NCBI GenBank assembly: GCA_023228385.1
Contig: JALOBF010000021.1
Location: 1 to 17,680, forward strand
DNA: 17,680 bases
Reading direction: 5' to 3'
Origin: Bacilli bacterium
GTDB lineage: Bacteria > Bacillota_I > Bacilli_A > ML615J-28 > CAG-698
Shown here: piece by piece, positions 14,643 through 17,680 of the stretch
How positions within the stretch are numbered: the first letter of the stretch is position 1
Layout: the number at the start of each line of letters is the position of its first letter
The notes under the pieces: generated by a model
What the model was told of the DNA's origin: nothing
Database searches by the model: none
The model's input: the letters and a program-made list of their open reading frames with translations, nothing else
Position numbers and translations under genes: made by a program

Positions 14643-16603
14643 GCCGTTTTCACAAGTGTTTTATTTTTGTTCATTTTAAAAATATATTTTTTGTTAGGTC
14701 GAAAATTATCAAAATTACTTAACTCTTTAATTAATTGATGATAAATACTATAATCAATTGATTTTATATCGACAGTGATATTATAATTGTATTTACTCAT
14801 CTTATTTAAAATATCATTAAGCTTCTCTTGATAAAACATGCTCTTTTCAATGGGATAAAGCACTTCATCAATATAAGGATTAATTTTATTATTCTTTTCT
14901 TCACTCATAATAAACCCAATTGCTTTGTTTTTTTCCTCTTCCAGAAAAACAAAAAAGCAATTTTGAAACGAAATTGTTCGTCCTTTGGAATCAACAATTT
15001 TCCCGTCACGTAAAACAGCATCCATTTGTTTTATAATAGCGTTATTGGCAATCGAATAATTTTTCACGATTATAACTGCGAGCGGAAACTTCAGAACATG
15101 TTCGGTTAAAATACCGCCGTCTTCGTAACCGACATAACCAGCCGGCGAACCGATTAAAGATGAAGTAAAGTGTCCTTCCGTGAATTTACCTAAATCCAAC
15201 GTCAAAATCATTTCATCTTTAATCCAAAAAACTTGATGCAAATCTTCAATAAACAAATCAACATATGCATCTGCGGTTTGAACATTAACAATTGTTTTTC
15301 TGATGCCGAGATTCATAAAATATTGATTATAATATTTATCTAAAAAATAATAGTTTTTTATCATATGTAAATTTTCTTTGATTTTATCATAATCAATGCC
15401 TAAATTCTCATAAACGATTTTATCAACATCATTACGGGTAACATAAACACGCTCGTTTAAATTACAAAGCAGTCCGGCCTCATCAAGAATGTCAATCGCT
15501 TTATCGGGTAATTTCCGATTTGTTAAAAAATTTGATGAGTCAATAATATACTTAAGAATACTATCGTTATATTTTACATGATGATATTCTTCATATTTAG
15601 GAGCAATCCCTTTGATGATTTCATAGGCTTCACCCGGCGATGCCTCATCGACAAACACATTCTGAAAACGTCGCGACAAGGCTTTATCTTTCTCGATATA
15701 ACGATAATATTCTTCTAAAGTGGTTGCACCAATGCATTTAATTTCCGAACGAGCCAAAATCGGCTTTAATATATTAGCAATATCAAGTGTTCCTTCACTT
15801 GAACCTGAGCCAACGATGTTATGGATTTCATCGATAAATACAATCGAATTGGGATTTTTAATTTTTTCGATAACTTCAAGCATTCTTTCTTCTAAATCGC
15901 CACGGTATTTAGTCCCGGCAATAATCATACCCAAATCAAGCCGATAAATATTAACTCCAGGATTTATATCCAAAAAACGCATGGTAACCCCTTCTACCAA
16001 AGCACTTTTACCAACGCCGGCACTCCCAATCAACATTGGGTTGTTTTTTTGTTTTTTTGATAAAATCCTGATAATTTTATCGATTATCTGATGACGACCT
16101 ATGAAGGGATTTAAGCGGTTAAGTTTTGCTTCTTTGGTTATATTAATTAAATAGTTTTTGTTTAATTCACCGGAGGGAGTGAAACTATAAATGTTATTTA
16201 CTTCTTCAATTAAATCATCAATATCAATACCCATTTTTTTTAGAATATGTAATGCCGTAGACGCCGATGTTGTCAAAAGAGCATAAAATAAATGTTCATC
16301 AAAAATATATTTACTTCCTTCATACGCCGCAACGGCATTCGCGTTTTTTATTATTTCATCAAATTTTGATGTATATTCTCCTTCTTTACTTTTTTTCCTT
16401 AGAATTATGATTCGATCCAACTCATTTTCCAAACTGTATCCGTTAACTCCATATTCGTTTAAAATAAATTTACAGGCAGAGTTCGCGCTTTTTGCGATTG
16501 CTAAAAGCAGCAGTTCGCTGCCGGCCACACCAAAACGCTTTTTTTCGTCCTCGATTATTTCGAGCATTCTTATACAATGATCTGAAAAGCAATAAGTCAA
16601 CAC
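14630..16603 (-). CDS. ClpC/ClpA-like AAA+ unfoldase with ATPase-dead second domain
   Basis: A 657-residue Clp/Hsp100 protein. Residues 1-145 form a Clp N-domain. D1 is intact: Walker A GSAGVGKSA (193-201, K199), pore loop KYRG (232-235), Walker B IVFIDEIHN (254-262), GATT (292-295) and arginine fingers RRF (311-313). D2 keeps the fold outline but not the ATP site: QTADAYVD (442-449) replaces GPTGVGKT, VKN (513-515) replaces FDE, and the sensor-1 Asn position has Glu. It keeps the D2 pore loop GSPAGYVGYEDGG (485-497) and an IGF tripeptide (562-564) at the ClpP-docking position. There is no long middle coiled coil, and the total length is well short of the roughly 810 residues of ClpC. The start is GTG 16603 or TTG 16600; GAGG is 4 or 7 bases away. 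Single gene with its own promoter and terminator. No CtsR or CIRCE site was recognised. Confidence 0.9.
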   Translation of the reverse strand: MLTYCFSDHCIRMLEIIEDEKKRFGVAGSELLLLAIAKSANSACKFILNEYGVNGYSLENELDRIIILRKKSKEGEYTSKFDEIIKNANAVAAYEGSKYIFDEHLFYALLTTSASTALHILKKMGIDIDDLIEEVNNIYSFTPSGELNKNYLINITKEAKLNRLNPFIGRHQIIDKIIRILSKKQKNNPMLIGSAGVGKSALVEGVTMRFLDINPGVNIYRLDLGMIIAGTKYRGDLEERMLEVIEKIKNPNSIVFIDEIHNIVGSGSSEGTLDIANILKPILARSEIKCIGATTLEEYYRYIEKDKALSRRFQNVFVDEASPGEAYEIIKGIAPKYEEYHHVKYNDSILKYIIDSSNFLTNRKLPDKAIDILDEAGLLCNLNERVYVTRNDVDKIVYENLGIDYDKIKENLHMIKNYYFLDKYYNQYFMNLGIRKTIVNVQTADAYVDLFIEDLHQVFWIKDEMILTLDLGKFTEGHFTSSLIGSPAGYVGYEDGGILTEHVLKFPLAVIIVKNYSIANNAIIKQMDAVLRDGKIVDSKGRTISFQNCFFVFLEEEKNKAIGFIMSEEKNNKINPYIDEVLYPIEKSMFYQEKLNDILNKMSKYNYNITVDIKSIDYSIYHQLIKELSNFDNFRPNKKYIFKMNKNKTLVKTAKRS

Positions 16604-16634
16604 TTCACCTCAACAATATAAATATTCTAATACC

Positions 16635-16664
16635 ATTATATGAGTGGATGAAAATTATTTTCAT
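16635..16664 (-). promoter_or_regulatory. Promoter for the clp-like gene
   Basis: Minus strand: -35 ATGAAA (16659-16664), 18-base spacer, -10 TATAAT (16635-16640). The predicted start is near 16628, about 25 bases before the coding start. Confidence 0.6.
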
Positions 16665-16698
16665 TGATTTAATACTTTTTTTTTATGTCGATTTATAG

Positions 16699-16704
16699 TA
16701 TAAT
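16699..16704 (+). promoter_or_regulatory. -10 element of the nrdJ promoter
   Basis: TATAAT with no good -35 (a T-run lies at the expected place). Predicted start near 16711. It diverges from the clp promoter; the two -10 boxes are about 60 bases apart. No clear NrdR box or cobalamin riboswitch fits in this 132-base gap. Confidence 0.5.
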
Positions 16705-16735
16705 TAAAAAGAATTTTAAGAAAGGCATATGCGAT

Positions 16736-17680
16736 ATGGGTAAACCGATATTTTCCAAAGAATTAATCAATAAATTAAATAATGATATTAAAATATATTT
16801 CCCCCATCTTTTTTTAATCGACGATCACATGCATACTACGTTTGAAGGAGTATCGCGTTTAGTTATGCTAGACCGCTATTCGCAAAAAGATATCAATCAT
16901 ATTTCACTTTCCGCCGGGGATTTAGTATTATGTGTCATTAAAGATGATCCTAAATTTCCAACCCGGGGTATCGGTTATATCGAAAGAATTGAGGAGGATT
17001 ATGCTTATATAAAGTTAGAACCGGAATATATCGGTATCTGCACAGCCGCAGAAAGCGATGGTTTAATCCGGCGGGGTCTTAATGTAATTGATAAGCCGTT
17101 GGAACTTTTTTATGAGCAAATTTGCCATCGGGTAGCAAATAATTTAGGACTCGGTGAAACTATTGAAACATTTCAAAATTTTTATTATGAGCTAAGCAAC
17201 TTAAACCTGGTCCCGGCCGGACGTATCTTATTCGGGGCCGGTTCGCAAACGGCAGTAACTTATTTTAACTGTTTTGTTATGCCTTTTGTTCATGATTCGC
17301 GCGGAGGAATTAGTATTCACCGGCAAAAAGTTATGGAAATTATGTCGCGTGGGGGCGGTGTCGGCACTAATGGTTCATCCTTGCGCCCAAAAAATTCCTT
17401 AGCTAAAGGAGTCGGCGGTAAATCAAGCGGCGCTGTCAGTTGGTTGCACGATCTTTCACAATTAACCCATCTAGTTGAACAGGGTGGCTCTAGAAGGGGC
17501 GCGCAAATGATAATGCTTGCCGATTGGCATCCAGATATTATTGAGTTTATCATCAGTAAAATGCAAAACCCAAAAATATTGCACTTTCTTATCGACAATT
17601 TAACGGATGACGATATTATCAAAGAAGCAAAAAACAAATTGAAATTTACTCCTCTTTCCGATGAAGAAGTAGAAATGTAT
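16736..17680 (+). CDS. nrdJ: Class II (adenosylcobalamin-dependent) ribonucleotide reductase, N-terminal 315 codons
   Basis: Reduces ribonucleotides to deoxyribonucleotides using a radical formed from coenzyme B12, and so needs no oxygen. The visible part contains LVPAGRILFGAGS (158-170), TYFNCFVMPF with the redox-active C179 (175-184), the glycine-rich MSRGGGVGTNGSSLRP (203-218), SSGAVSWL (230-237), LVEQGGSRRGAQM (246-258) and WHPDIIEFI (264-272). After this comes an acidic insertion (MQNPK onward) also seen in long B12-type enzymes. The catalytic FNxCxE core and C-terminal cysteines lie beyond the window. Start: ATG 16736 with AAAGG 10 bases upstream; an earlier ATG at 16729 runs into a stop after four codons. 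The only complete-frame gene on the plus strand, divergent from clp. The class II call rests on the sequence pattern around 175-258; a class I enzyme is unlikely. Confidence 0.88.
   Translation, partial: MGKPIFSKELINKLNNDIKIYFPHLFLIDDHMHTTFEGVSRLVMLDRYSQKDINHISLSAGDLVLCVIKDDPKFPTRGIGYIERIEEDYAYIKLEPEYIGICTAAESDGLIRRGLNVIDKPLELFYEQICHRVANNLGLGETIETFQNFYYELSNLNLVPAGRILFGAGSQTAVTYFNCFVMPFVHDSRGGISIHRQKVMEIMSRGGGVGTNGSSLRPKNSLAKGVGGKSSGAVSWLHDLSQLTHLVEQGGSRRGAQMIMLADWHPDIIEFIISKMQNPKILHFLIDNLTDDDIIKEAKNKLKFTPLSDEEVEMY

Noticed and set aside
16604..16735. CtsR or CIRCE operator ahead of clp, NrdR box or cobalamin riboswitch ahead of nrdJ
   Set aside because: No tandem heptamer, no CIRCE inverted repeat and no NrdR palindrome could be read, and the gap is too short for a cobalamin riboswitch.
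16729..16743. Earlier ATG in front of nrdJ
   Set aside because: It gives only four codons before a stop; ATG 16736 opens the real frame. A regulatory leader peptide this short is not supportable.
17317..17637. Open frame of 106 codons on the minus strand
   Set aside because: It lies wholly inside nrdJ, antisense to conserved motifs, and has no family pattern or ribosome site.
1..17680. CRISPR arrays, tRNA or rRNA genes
   Set aside because: No regularly spaced repeats, cloverleaf-like sequence with CCA end or rRNA-like stretch was noticed.

Overview
The window reads as chromosomal DNA of a low-GC, Gram-positive-type bacterium: a deep-branching Bacillota or a walled or near-walled relative of the Mollicutes (Acholeplasma, Izemoplasma or Haloplasma type). 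Evidence: AddAB rather than RecBCD, a CdaA-type diadenylate cyclase, an alpha-type GlnA, strong AGGAGG ribosome sites, TATAAT promoters and an ISLre2 element. TGA works as a stop (end of addB, overlapping the addA start; end of the ankyrin gene), so the Mycoplasma code is not used. The taxon is an inference. All complete genes lie on the minus strand; only the last, partial gene is on the plus strand.

Region by region. (1) 1-4286 is one leftward operon from a good promoter at 4258-4286: J-domain coiled-coil protein, small HIRAN-domain protein, addB, addA (cut by the window edge). It looks like a double-strand-break repair operon carrying two accessory genes. (2) 4288-6845 is a patB/malY-like C-S lyase followed by glnA, overlapping by 23 bases, with an extended -10 promoter in front and a weak terminator behind. 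(3) 6909-8545 is a complete-looking ISLre2 element with imperfect 24-base terminal inverted repeats, an intact transposase, its own promoter and an inverted repeat that would hide the transposase ribosome site only in read-through transcripts. (4) 8600-14279 is a second operon: a 1418-residue DUF4011-type SF1 helicase-like protein, an ankyrin-repeat protein and cdaA, all overlapping, ending in a clear terminator. (5) 14280-14629 holds a small orphan ORF remnant and hairpins. (6) 14611-16664 is a single clp gene with its own promoter and terminator. Its first AAA+ domain is intact, but its second has lost all recognisable ATP-site residues while keeping the GYVG pore loop and an IGF loop. (7) 16736-17680 is the first 315 codons of a B12-dependent (class II) ribonucleotide reductase on the plus strand, divergent from clp.

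Two themes deserve attention. First, several large NTPases look eroded: Clp D2 is dead by sequence, the helicase-like protein has lost motif VI and its C-terminal nuclease residues, and AddB is short with no Walker A. Second, cdaA, usually found with cdaR and glmM, is here the last gene of an operon with a giant helicase-like protein and an ankyrin protein, with tight translational overlaps. The region from cdaA to clp is also visibly more AT-rich than the addAB-glnA part. Domain calls were made by eye from motifs; no database search was possible.
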